64,000 bases of DNA from a virus. The stretch lies in IMG/VR virus record IMGVR_UViG_3300009419_000009, positions 1-64,000 of that record. One strand, written 5' to 3'. Positions within the stretch are counted from its first letter, which is position 1. Each line of letters starts with the position of its first letter. Shown here in pieces: positions 9,426 through 15,060 of the stretch. The notes under the pieces were generated by a model. That model was not told the origin of the DNA, ran no database searches, and saw nothing but the letters and a program-made list of their open reading frames with translations. Both the position numbers and the translations under genes were made by a program.

Positions 9426-10595
9426 TTAGTTGTATAAATCTTGCAGGCGATATATGCCTGTGCGATCTAGATTTTTGTTCACGGCCAAATAGGCCAAGAG
9501 CCCGGCGTCATTGCGACGGACAAGCTCTTTTTGTATACTAGCATCAACGATGGCGTCAATTATATTTTTTTCGTCCAGCTCTAGTGTTAGTTTTAACAGT
9601 TGTATGTCCTTGAACGGCGTGAATGTAATAGTGCGTCCAAGATGCCAGTGCTGGTGATCGTTAATGCACATCCGCAGAATATGCTCCGCAGTTGTTTGTT
9701 TGCTTTGTATTACCTTTTGTATTTGTTCGTCCTGCTGTTGTCTTGCATAGATAGCAGATTTCTCTACACCTTGAAAGTACAGGTAATGATAATGCTCAGG
9801 TTCTAACACCTGTTCCATATTTTTGCCTAGATGCATCAGCATGATATTTGCTGTTGCAGGCCCACGCAAAAAATACTCATCGCCACAGGCCCCAGTGACT
9901 AGAATAGTGGGCTTGCGGTAATGATGTATTTGGTTATAACCCCAGTGTTCACGCAACTGAGATTCAAAATTAATTGTGAACTGATCGTAGTCAGTGTGTT
10001 CAGCCATGATCAATTCATGTGGTATGTGCAGTGCTCGTAGATAACTGATACACAGCAAGGTATCGATGCCACCAGAGTAAAATACCTTGATGTTGTCTGC
10101 GTTTAGACCCAACCACGAAAACTTAGCAGTCAACAAGTTGTGCATTTCATCTACCACTTCAGTAAAACTGCGTGTGGACCCTGGCACAGGAATCACTGTA
10201 CAACGATGTTCATGTATGGTTTGATCAATAGTTACCCAGGCATCTGCCCATACGTTCACAGGATGTTGTACTTCAATGTTGCCAACTGCATGCTCGGCAT
10301 CGTCACGAAACAGTGGTGTTGCTCTACTGGTATCATTGGTAACTGTCACTGTACCGTTTTTATGAGCTAGTACTGCTACAAAGTTACCTTCAAATCTAGG
10401 CTGTGCATTTTCAAACAGTTCTTCTGCCAGCACATGATTGATGCCACGCTGAAAGCAATAGCCCTTGATGTATGCATAACCATACTGGGTGTGTATCTCT
10501 TGCCAACCTAGATCACAATTGAGCCAAAGTTCTTTGGTCAGCGGATACTGCGCAGGGAACTTGGTGTCTTGTGTGGGCTTGATACAAAAGAACAT
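9426..10595 (-). CDS. Asparagine-synthase-like (class B) ATP-pyrophosphatase protein
   Basis: 389 residues. A synthetase PP-loop is visible as FYSGGIDTL (172-180), and the second nucleotide-site motif GACGDEYFLRG lies at 235-245. These belong to the asparagine synthase/beta-lactam synthetase ATP-pyrophosphatase fold, which adenylates a carboxylate for amide formation. The N-terminal ~160 residues look like a degenerate class II glutamine amidotransferase domain (RFEGNFVAVLAH, SRATPLF), but there is no Cys at position 2, so glutamine hydrolysis is unlikely and ammonia or another amine would be the donor. Its ATG overlaps the cupin stop codon (TAATG). The kinase, nucleotidyltransferase and cupin neighbours suggest modification of a sugar or surface glycan rather than free asparagine synthesis. 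Substrate unknown. Confidence 0.82.
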   Translation of the reverse strand: MFFCIKPTQDTKFPAQYPLTKELWLNCDLGWQEIHTQYGYAYIKGYCFQRGINHVLAEELFENAQPRFEGNFVAVLAHKNGTVTVTNDTSRATPLFRDDAEHAVGNIEVQHPVNVWADAWVTIDQTIHEHRCTVIPVPGSTRSFTEVVDEMHNLLTAKFSWLGLNADNIKVFYSGGIDTLLCISYLRALHIPHELIMAEHTDYDQFTINFESQLREHWGYNQIHHYRKPTILVTGACGDEYFLRGPATANIMLMHLGKNMEQVLEPEHYHYLYFQGVEKSAIYARQQQDEQIQKVIQSKQTTAEHILRMCINDHQHWHLGRTITFTPFKDIQLLKLTLELDEKNIIDAIVDASIQKELVRRNDAGLLAYLAVNKNLDRTGIYRLQDLYN

Positions 10596-10954
10596 TACTT
10601 TTGACTGTCGCCTTTTGCTACTCTGTAATTGTCTTCCACAGAGTCCGGTGTGCTGACTTCAATCACTGTGCCTGCTTCGACGCATTCCAGCTGATGAGGT
10701 TTGCAAGGTTCATTGTGCCATACACTACCATCACGCAGTTCTTTTTCGTGCAGTTCAGCAGTGGCAGTGTCAATCCAACGCACAATAAATCGTCCTGATT
10801 GCACATACCATGTTTCTTCTTTGAATTGATGAAAGTGCATACTGAACTTGGCGCCAGTATTAAAGTTCATCATCTTGCCGCAGTACTTGTCATTGGTAGC
10901 CCAGATAAATTCTGAACCCCACCCCTTGGGTACTAATCCTTTTAACTGTGTCAT
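10595..10954 (-). CDS. Single-domain cupin, sugar-phosphate-isomerase-like
   Basis: A 119-residue cupin. The metal-binding motif is SMHFHQFKEETWYVQSG (38-54), with His40, His42 and Glu46, and a later His87 in KPHQLE. This matches the small mannose-6-phosphate isomerase type II/GDP-mannose-pyrophosphorylase cupin family. Such cupins in nucleotide-sugar clusters isomerise or epimerise sugars, or bind them. The start overlaps the kinase stop (ATGA) and the stop overlaps the next start (TAATG), so it is tightly coupled in the heptose operon. The reaction is inferred from the cluster. Confidence 0.8.
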   Translation of the reverse strand: MTQLKGLVPKGWGSEFIWATNDKYCGKMMNFNTGAKFSMHFHQFKEETWYVQSGRFIVRWIDTATAELHEKELRDGSVWHNEPCKPHQLECVEAGTVIEVSTPDSVEDNYRVAKGDSQK

Positions 10955-11187
10955 CGTATTTCATCCAATCTTGGTGCATACACACCAGTGTGTTGTACAG
11001 TAACGGCGCTGGCACGAATAGCAAATAAAATTGCTTGACTCATGTCACCATCTGTATTTAGATATTCATATGCCAATGCTGCCAAGAATGTATCACCGGC
11101 TCCACACACGTCAGTAACGTCTATTTCAGGCGCCGGATACATGACAAAATTGTGCAAAGCGCCTTCTTTACCCAGCGTTACAATCAT
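10951..11187 (-). CDS. PfkB-type heptose kinase, C-terminal fragment (frameshifted)
   Basis: This fragment carries the PfkB signature 2 DVCGAGDTFLAALAYEY, including the catalytic Asp of the GAGD motif, and MIVTLGKEGA, which in the family precedes the nucleotide-binding region. The same frame is open further upstream, as IEGCIVKINEVEY, to about 11255, where it meets the N-terminal fragment in another frame. Restoring one base in the A5 run (minus strand, 11255-11259) joins the halves into a 249-residue kinase, shorter than the ~318-residue HldE kinase domain. Treat it as half of one gene. The ATG at 11187 may not be a natural start. Confidence 0.75.
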   Translation of the reverse strand: MIVTLGKEGALHNFVMYPAPEIDVTDVCGAGDTFLAALAYEYLNTDGDMSQAILFAIRASAVTVQHTGVYAPRLDEIR

Positions 11188-11234
11188 GTTTGTGCAATCG
11201 CTGTGTCTTGCCTTGTATTCAACTTCGTTGATCT

Positions 11235-11699
11235 TTACAATGCAACCTTCAATCTTTTTAGATCCTGCTTTTTGGTGTCAATGAAAATAGGACCCGGAAA
11301 TTCTCTGCGTAGTTCTTCCACCAGCTCATATGTGATCAGGCCTTTGTTGTAGTCGCTGATCACAATGGCATGATACACTTGTGGTATTGCTGTTTCAAAC
11401 ACTAGCGGATCGTTTTTGACATCAGCATCTATTCTAACAATCTGTTGCTTGCTACGACTGTCAATCAATCGTGTCTTGACACTTTGTTGCCCTGTGATAA
11501 AATTTGCATCTAGGCCAAGTGCTTTGAGATTTTCATATACATTGGCCGCCATGCCTGGGCGTTTTTCTTCTGTGGTGGGTGTGAACACAGGAACAGGTGC
11601 TTCTGGACTCATACGATCCACAACACCATATTGATAAACATCTAAACAACTGTCACCTAGTAACAATATGTTGAATTGCTTTTGTACTGGAATACTCAT
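11235..11699 (-). CDS. PfkB-type heptose-7-phosphate kinase (HldE/RfaE domain I-like), N-terminal fragment
   Basis: The ATG at 11699 (MSIPVQKQFNILLLGDSC) is chosen over that at 11759 because family similarity begins here. Motifs: GDSCLDVY, MSPEAPVPVF and RPGMAANVYENL. These match the first domain of HldE (RfaE), which phosphorylates D-glycero-beta-D-manno-heptose 7-phosphate at C1 for ADP-heptose and LPS core synthesis. HldE normally has RPGGAANV; here a Met replaces one Gly. The frame ends early after FIDTKKQDLKRLKVAL, while the next frame continues the family pattern. The start overlaps the nucleotidyltransferase gene by 47 bases. In E. coli kinase and transferase are fused; here they are separate and in reversed order. 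Confidence 0.8.
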   Translation of the reverse strand: MSIPVQKQFNILLLGDSCLDVYQYGVVDRMSPEAPVPVFTPTTEEKRPGMAANVYENLKALGLDANFITGQQSVKTRLIDSRSKQQIVRIDADVKNDPLVFETAIPQVYHAIVISDYNKGLITYELVEELRREFPGPIFIDTKKQDLKRLKVAL

Positions 11700-12048
11700 C
11701 GAGTCTTTCAAAAAATTCAATGCGTGGCACATGTTCTTCACCAATGATTGGCCGACCACGATAGTCGCTGCCTTTGACCATGATGTCTGGCTCGCTTGTT
11801 TGGATCAGGTGTTCTAGTTCTTGATCTGTGTCAAAAGTACAAACCTTGTCCACGTACCTTAGAGCTTGCAACATTAGCCTGCGTTCATCTTGATTGAAGA
11901 ACGGACGGCCTGTGCCTTTTAGCTGTCGTACACGACGATCTGTATCTATAGCAACTGTTACCCTGCCAAGACTAGCCGCATACTGCAACAGCATCACATG
12001 CCCCGGATGCAGGATATCAAACGTACCATTGACGAACACTTTAATCAT
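11653..12048 (-). CDS. Heptose-1-phosphate nucleotidyltransferase (HldE/RfaE domain II-like)
   Basis: 131 residues from the ATG at 12048. The longer frame to 12228 would run through tRNA genes and is rejected. The cytidylyltransferase-fold signature VNGTFDILHPGH (6-17) supplies HxGH at 14-17. Also present are KGTGRPF, VKGSDYRGR and the family ending YSSTKAIQHI (SSTxxI). The fold transfers AMP from ATP to heptose 1-phosphate in ADP-heptose synthesis; some relatives act on glycerol-3-phosphate or other sugar phosphates. The kinase next door supports a heptose role. Together they could make ADP-heptose for phage-directed LPS or glycan modification, or create the immune-signalling metabolite. Activity is inferred. 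Confidence 0.85.
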   Translation of the reverse strand: MIKVFVNGTFDILHPGHVMLLQYAASLGRVTVAIDTDRRVRQLKGTGRPFFNQDERRLMLQALRYVDKVCTFDTDQELEHLIQTSEPDIMVKGSDYRGRPIIGEEHVPRIEFFERLDEYSSTKAIQHIVTR

Positions 12049-12091
12049 TGTTACATTATATATTGTTGCACAAGCTTCGTCAATAGATATT

Positions 12092-12165
12092 TGGTGCTCA
12101 AGTACAGAATCGAACTGTCGATTGCTCCTTACCATGGAGCCGTTATGCCACTTAACTACAAGAGC
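12092..12165 (-). tRNA. tRNA-Thr(GGT)
   Basis: Anticodon loop ATGGTAA, stem GCTCC/GGAGC, T-loop TTCGATT, encoded CCA. The acceptor stem GCTCTTG/CTTGAGC has two adjacent U-U mismatches, so it may be weakened. Confidence 0.85.
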
Positions 12166-12166
12166 G

Positions 12167-12243
12167 TGGTACCCCTCCCCCGACTCGAACGGGGAACACA
12201 CTCCTTTTGAGAGAGCCGCGTCTACCAATTGCGCCAGAGGGGT
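12167..12243 (-). tRNA. tRNA-Leu(CAA) with short variable loop
   Basis: Acceptor ACCCCTC/GAGGGGT, Leu-like D-arm GGTAGACGC, anticodon loop CTCAAAA, discriminator A, CCA. The variable region is only about five bases, whereas bacterial leucine tRNAs usually have a long class II arm. Confidence 0.88.
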
Positions 12244-12249
12244 ATTGAG

Positions 12250-12325
12250 TGGTGGAAGTGGTGAGACTCGAACTCACGATAAACACCGTATGAAGGTGGC
12301 GCATTAGCCACTATGCTACACTTCC
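12250..12325 (-). tRNA. tRNA-Met(CAT), elongator-like
   Basis: Acceptor GGAAGTG/CACTTCC, anticodon loop TTCATAC, T-loop TTCGAGT, CCA. It has a normal 1-72 pair, unlike the C1-A72 of the initiator-like gene at 12495. Confidence 0.9.
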
Positions 12326-12330
12326 TGAAA

Positions 12331-12407
12331 TGGCGACCCCGAAAGGATTTGAACCTCTGACATTTGGTTTTGGAGACCAACGTTCTGCCGGACTGAACTA
12401 CGGAGCC
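12331..12407 (-). tRNA. tRNA-Trp(CCA)
   Basis: Acceptor GGCTCCG/CGGGGTC, anticodon stem TTGGT/ACCAA with loop CTCCAAA, discriminator G, encoded CCA. Confidence 0.93.
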
Positions 12408-12412
12408 ATGTA

Positions 12413-12490
12413 TGGAGCAACGGGTGAGATTTGAACTCACGGTTTTCGGGATTTGCAATCCCGTGCATTGGGCCGCTCTGCCACCGTTGC
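12413..12490 (-). tRNA. tRNA-Cys(GCA)
   Basis: Anticodon stem CGGGA/TCCCG with loop TTGCAAA, T-loop TTCAAAT, discriminator U typical of cysteine tRNAs, CCA encoded. Confidence 0.92.
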
Positions 12491-12494
12491 ATAT

Positions 12495-12568
12495 TGGTTG
12501 CGGGCCCAGGATTTGAACCTGGGATGCTCCTGGCTTATGAGACCGGAGTGGTGGCCGCCCTGCCCGCG
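12495..12568 (-). tRNA. tRNA-Met(CAT), initiator-like
   Basis: Anticodon loop CTCATAA. The acceptor is CGCGGGC/GCCCGCA, so base 1 is C opposite A72, the unpaired end that marks bacterial initiator tRNA. The T-loop is TTCAAAT and the 3' end GCAACCA, as in E. coli fMet. The D-arm is about five bases shorter than usual and the anticodon stem lacks the full GGG:CCC run. It may serve initiation or be a variant elongator. Confidence 0.8.
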
Positions 12569-12575
12569 ATAATCT

Positions 12576-12667
12576 TGGCGGAAACGGAGAGATTCGAACT
12601 CTCGGTGCCAATTACTTGACACGACAGGTTAGCAACCTGCTGCCTTAGACCACTCGGCCACGTTTCC
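12576..12667 (-). tRNA. tRNA-Ser(GCT)
   Basis: Anticodon loop TTGCTAA between GCAGG/CCTGT, long class II variable arm, acceptor GGAAACG/CGTTTCC, discriminator G, CCA. A consensus promoter lies directly upstream. Confidence 0.94.
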
Positions 12668-12677
12668 AGTTGTTTGT

Positions 12678-12706
12678 ATTATATAGTGATAGCACATTGC
12701 TGTCAA
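12678..12706 (-). promoter_or_regulatory. Sigma70 consensus promoter TTGACA-N17-TATAAT
   Basis: Perfect -35 (12701-12706) and -10 (12678-12683) hexamers on the minus strand with a 17-base spacer. Predicted transcription starts near 12671, just before tRNA-Ser(GCT), and would run through the next six tRNAs into the heptose operon. It shares TTGACAGCAATG with the promoters at 17252 and 17354. Confidence 0.88.
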
Positions 12707-12715
12707 TGTTTATTT

Positions 12716-12791
12716 TGGTAGTTCCTAGCGGGCTTGAACCACTGACCTTTACGATGTCAACGTAACGCTCTACCAACTGAGCTAAGGAACT
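12716..12791 (-). tRNA. tRNA-Val(GAC)
   Basis: Acceptor AGTTCCT/AGGAACT, anticodon stem TTACG/CGTAA, loop TTGACAT, CCA encoded. Its 5' end is two bases from the CCA of tRNA-Arg(CCT). Confidence 0.93.
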
Positions 12792-12793
12792 GT

Positions 12794-12868
12794 TGGTACC
12801 GCTAGGAGGAATCGAACCTCCGTCTTAACCTTAGGAGTGTTTTGTTCTATCCACTGAACTATAGCGGT
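12794..12868 (-). tRNA. tRNA-Arg(CCT)
   Basis: Acceptor ACCGCTA/TAGCGGT, D-arm GGATAGAAC typical of arginine tRNAs, loop CTCCTAA, T-loop TTCGATT, CCA. The anticodon stem has mismatches at both ends. Confidence 0.87.
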
Positions 12869-13074
12869 TTGTTTAGTTTTTTGATATGCTCAATGTGGCG
12901 TTTGAATTCGCGCACATAGTAAGGATCTTTTTCCAGCATCTTGGCTAGATATCCTGCTAGAAAACCTGCATGATACAGCCTGTGCATTCTTTCGTTGCCC
13001 TTGTATTCCACAGGACACACTGACTCTACACTTTGTTGTATAAACTTAACATAGTCTTCGTGTGAGTAGTCCAT
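12859..13074 (-). CDS. Small hypothetical protein overlapping tRNA-Arg 5' end
   Basis: 71 residues: MDYSHEDYVKFIQQSVESV at the start, then VEYKGNERMHRLYHAGFLAGYLAKMLEKD in two blocks, ending IKKLNKPL. Helical, with balanced charge and plausible phage codon use. The stop codon lies inside the 5' acceptor region of tRNA-Arg(CCT), overlapping it by ten bases, so coding and tRNA maturation compete on one transcript. No strong Shine-Dalgarno is seen. No family recognised. Confidence 0.6.
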   Translation of the reverse strand: MDYSHEDYVKFIQQSVESVCPVEYKGNERMHRLYHAGFLAGYLAKMLEKDPYYVREFKRHIEHIKKLNKPL

Positions 13075-13085
13075 ACAAATATTTA

Positions 13086-13161
13086 TGGAGCCCCCTGAGG
13101 GATTCGAACCCCCGACTAACTGGTTCGAAGCCAGCTACTCTGTCCACTGAGTTAAAGGGGC
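13086..13161 (-). tRNA. tRNA-Arg(TCG)
   Basis: Anticodon stem GCTGG/CCAGT with loop CTTCGAA, T-loop TTCGAAT, acceptor GCCCCTT paired to AGGGGGC, CCA encoded. Confidence 0.92.
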
Positions 13162-13167
13162 AATGTG

Positions 13168-13243
13168 TGGTGCCAAGGACTGGACTCGAACCAGTAACAC
13201 ACGGATTTTCAATCTGCTGCTCTACCATTGGAGCTACCGAGGC
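13168..13243 (-). tRNA. tRNA-Phe(GAA)
   Basis: Anticodon stem GCAGA/TCTGT, loop TTGAAAA, T-loop TTCGAGT, CCA. The acceptor GCCTCGG/CCTTGGC has two central mismatches. Confidence 0.9.
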
Positions 13244-13248
13244 ATGTT

Positions 13249-13323
13249 TGGGGAGAAGTACGGGAATCGAACCCGTGATAGCGGAATCACAACCCGCGGT
13301 TTTGCCACTAAACTAACGACTCC
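13249..13323 (-). tRNA. tRNA-His(GTG)
   Basis: Anticodon loop TTGTGAT between GCGGG and TCCGC. An extra 5' G opposite C73 (the G-1 identity element of histidine tRNAs) is encoded, followed by CCA. Confidence 0.92.
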
Positions 13324-13329
13324 ATTGAT

Positions 13330-13403
13330 TGGCACGGGAACTAGGGATCGAACCTAGGACGACAGAGTCAAAGTCTGTTGTGTTACCTCTACACCATTCC
13401 CGA
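13330..13403 (-). tRNA. tRNA-Gln(TTG)
   Basis: Anticodon stem ACAGA/TCTGT, loop CTTTGAC, acceptor CGGGAA/TTCCCG with a weak 1-72 pair typical of glutamine tRNAs, discriminator G, CCA. Confidence 0.92.
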
Positions 13404-13410
13404 ACAAAAC

Positions 13411-13487
13411 TGGCGCGACCAGCAGGATTCGAACCTACCACCCCAACGTTCGTAGCGTTGTACTCTATCCAAATGAGCTATGGTCGC
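13411..13487 (-). tRNA. tRNA-Arg(ACG)
   Basis: Anticodon stem CAACG/CGTTG, loop CTACGAA, acceptor GCGACCA/TGGTCGC, CCA. A34 would need TadA deamination to inosine to read CGU/CGC/CGA. Confidence 0.94.
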
Positions 13488-13811
13488 ATAATTAGTGCTA
13501 GATTGTTTACTGCACAACCTAGCAAAGCAGGGGTCTGTAGACTGCATACAACTTGTCTCATTGTACTCCGTATGCAAGGGAGAGATTGAATTTGAGAGCC
13601 TACGCCGCGTTTATCGTAGATTTATTCAGGACTTACCGGCCGCCTAGCCTGACCTCGCTCGCGATGGATATCACTTGGGCGCCTGTCCAGTTAGCAACCA
13701 ATCTGCACCGCTCTTCCGAGCAGCCGGGAGTTGAACCCGTCCCCTTTTACTATTTTGGTAGTTCGAACTTACCTAGATAGCGTGACTGCGCTTGCTGACA
13801 CTCTCAAAACT
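13488..13811 (-). ncRNA. Structured RNA with a circularly permuted tmRNA-like layout (candidate)
   Basis: A 324-base gap between tRNA-Pro and tRNA-Arg(ACG). Read 5' to 3' on the minus strand it has: a ~75-base leader; a T-arm CGGG-TTCAACT-CCCG (about 13723-13737), identical in its loop to tmRNA; then GCTGCTC-GGAA-GAGCGGT, a fully paired seven-pair acceptor-like stem closed by a GNRA tetraloop; a D-arm-like GCA-GATTGGT-TGC; a possible pseudoknot stem TCAGG/CCTGA; a short frame ending AAC GCG GCG TAG (N-A-A-stop); and two hairpins (TGCATAC/GTATGCA, and an 11-pair stem near 13490-13530). Two-piece tmRNAs have this order. No CCA is visible and the classic GGATTCGAC box is absent, so the call is tentative. 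Confidence 0.4.
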
Positions 13812-13888
13812 TGGTCGGAGTACAAGGATTCGAACCTTGGACCCCCTGGTCCCAAACCAGGTGCGCTACCAGACTGCGCCACACTCCG
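13812..13888 (-). tRNA. tRNA-Pro(TGG)
   Basis: Anticodon stem CCTGG/CCAGG, loop TTTGGGA, acceptor CGGAGTG paired to TACTCCG, discriminator A, CCA. Confidence 0.94.
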
Positions 13889-13895
13889 AAATTGA

Positions 13896-13969
13896 TGGTG
13901 CCCCGTGACAGAATCGAACTGCCAACTACTGATTACAAAACAGTTGTTATACCACTTAACTAACAGGGC
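13896..13969 (-). tRNA. tRNA-Thr(TGT)
   Basis: Loop TTTGTAA, stem ACTG/CAGT, acceptor GCCCTGT paired to ACGGGGC, T-loop TTCGATT, CCA encoded. Second threonine tRNA. Confidence 0.91.
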
Positions 13970-13976
13970 TTGAAAC

Positions 13977-14050
13977 TGGAGCGGGGTAGGAGAATCGAAC
14001 TCCTCGCTTTAGCTTGGAAGGCTAAGGTATTACCACTATACGAACCCCGC
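13977..14050 (-). tRNA. tRNA-Gly(TCC)
   Basis: Anticodon stem TTAGC/GCTAA, loop CTTCCAA, acceptor GCGGGGT/ACCCCGC, CCA encoded. Confidence 0.94.
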
Positions 14051-14059
14051 AATAAAATC

Positions 14060-14134
14060 TGGTGCATCGTGAGAGGGTCGAACTCCCGACATTCGCCGTG
14101 TAAAGGCGCTACTCTACCACTGAGTTAACGATGC
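14060..14134 (-). tRNA. tRNA-Val(TAC)
   Basis: Loop TTTACAC in stem CGCC/GGCG, acceptor GCATCGT/ACGATGC, T-loop TTCGACC, CCA. Confidence 0.93.
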
Positions 14135-14139
14135 AATGT

Positions 14140-14214
14140 TGGTGGAGGATAGCGGGGTCGAACCGCTGACTGAAGCTTGCAAAGCTACTGTGTTCCCAAC
14201 TATACCAATCCCCC
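14140..14214 (-). tRNA. tRNA-Ala(TGC)
   Basis: Loop TTTGCAA, acceptor GGGGGAT/ATCCTCC containing the G3-U70 pair that specifies alanine, CCA encoded. Confidence 0.93.
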
Positions 14215-14221
14215 ATAACAC

Positions 14222-14297
14222 TGGCTCCACAGGGTGGGCTCGAACCACCGACCAAATGATTAACAGTCATCTACTCTACCAACTGAGCTACTGCGGA
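14222..14297 (-). tRNA. tRNA-Asn(GTT)
   Basis: Anticodon stem GATGA/TCATT, loop CTGTTAA, acceptor TCCGCAG/CTGTGGA, discriminator G, CCA. Confidence 0.94.
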
Positions 14298-14305
14298 ATA
14301 AAATC

Positions 14306-14381
14306 TGGAGCGGGCGAAGAGGTTCGAACTCTCGACATTTACCTTGGCAAGGTAATGCTCTACCAACTGAGCTACGCCCGC
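14306..14381 (-). tRNA. tRNA-Gly(GCC)
   Basis: Anticodon stem TTACC/GGTAA, loop TTGCCAA, acceptor GCGGGCG/CGCCCGC, CCA. Second glycine tRNA. Confidence 0.95.
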
Positions 14382-14392
14382 ATGTGTTTTAC

Positions 14393-14614
14393 TTATTTGT
14401 CGCGAACTTTCTTCAAATATTCGCGACCTACTTTACCTTGTTCAATTTCTTCAAGCACTTGAATAATAGGACCATTTGTTGATACAACTTTTGATCTATG
14501 TCCAGCTTTGATTTCTCTTAGTCTAGCTGATGCAATCAACACTAGGTCAAATTGATTACCTATCATTTGTGCTGCCTCTTGTGATGTTCTACCAGTGATG
14601 TATTCGTCGGACAT
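14393..14614 (-). CDS. rpoZ: RNA polymerase omega subunit (RpoZ-like)
   Basis: 73 residues matching bacterial RNA polymerase omega, which binds the beta-prime C-terminus, aids core assembly and forms part of a ppGpp site in proteobacteria. Visible family blocks: ITGRTSQEA (6-14), NQFDLVLIASARLREI (20-35; the family has NRFxLVLxAxxRAR), GHRSKV (38-43), LEEIEQGKVGREYLKKV (54-70). The GKVGxExLKKV ending and GHxxKV are typical of beta/gammaproteobacterial omega. The conserved first helix is intact and the length is near normal (host ~67-91). Shine-Dalgarno AAAGGA lies seven bases before the ATG, with a weak -10 TATACT at 14639-14644. It sits between tRNA-Gly and tRNA-Ile. It could swap into host core to alter ppGpp response or help phage sigma; that role is inferred. 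Confidence 0.85.
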   Translation of the reverse strand: MSDEYITGRTSQEAAQMIGNQFDLVLIASARLREIKAGHRSKVVSTNGPIIQVLEEIEQGKVGREYLKKVRDK

Positions 14615-14667
14615 TAAGTTCCTTTGTTTTATTTACTTAGTATAACACACGATCATGCTAATTGCAA

Positions 14668-14742
14668 TGGTTGCCTATCTTGGGAACGATCCAAGGACCC
14701 CCGCCTTATCAAGACGGTGCTCTACCACTGAGCTAATAGGCA
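14668..14742 (-). tRNA. tRNA-Ile(GAT)
   Basis: Anticodon stem CCGTC/GGCGG, loop TTGATAA, acceptor TGCCTAT/ATAGGCA, CCA encoded. Confidence 0.93.
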
Positions 14743-14747
14743 ATAAT

Positions 14748-14909
14748 ACCATATGGAAACACACTAGTGAGCCAGTCTAACGCAGCCATCGCAACTTTGC
14801 AAGTCGTTTCCAACTTGTGTATCGTCTTTCTGGGCGAGCTGTATGTGTAGAGCTCCGCAAGTTCTCAATGCAATCGCTTGCAAGGACAACTAGTATGTTT
14901 TCATATGGT
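14748..14909 (-). ncRNA. Hairpin-bounded non-coding module A
   Basis: A 162-base segment between tRNA-Ile and tRNA-Lys. Its ends are a 21-base inverted repeat: ACCATATGGAAACACACTAG(T) at 14748-14768 and its near-complement at 14889-14909, with 19 of 21 Watson-Crick pairs. The right arm overlaps the CCA of tRNA-Lys(TTT). The interior has no frame longer than a few codons and contains further short stems (for example around GCAAGT and TTGCAAG). It is either a processing stem that exposes the tRNA 3' end or an independent RNA excised by RNase III-like cleavage. Confidence 0.5.
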
Positions 14910-14981
14910 AGAAGCAGTGGGACTCGAACCCACAACTATCCGGTTAAAAGCCGGGTACTCTAGCCATTGAGTTATGCTTCC
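14906..14981 (-). tRNA. tRNA-Lys(TTT)
   Basis: Anticodon loop CTTTTAA in stem CCGG/CCGG, acceptor GGAAGCA paired to TGCTTCT with a G1-U72 wobble, CCA encoded inside the inverted repeat of module A. Confidence 0.93.
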
Positions 14982-14984
14982 ATA

Positions 14985-15060
14985 TGGTCCCTGCGGTCAG
15001 GCTCGAACTGACGACCAGCGGATTAAGAGTCCGTTGCGCTACCAACTGCGCCACACAGGG
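14985..15060 (-). tRNA. tRNA-Lys(CTT)
   Basis: Anticodon stem ACGGA/TCCGC, loop CTCTTAA, T-loop TTCGAGC, acceptor CCCTGTG paired to CGCAGGG, CCA encoded. Confidence 0.93.

Noticed and set aside
11699-11759. Longer start of the heptose kinase at 11759
   Set aside because: The extra 20 residues lie inside the nucleotidyltransferase and lack family similarity; ATG 11699 begins where similarity begins.
12049-12228. Longer N-terminus of the nucleotidyltransferase
   Set aside because: It would translate through tRNA-Thr(GGT) and tRNA-Leu(CAA); family similarity starts at ATG 12048.
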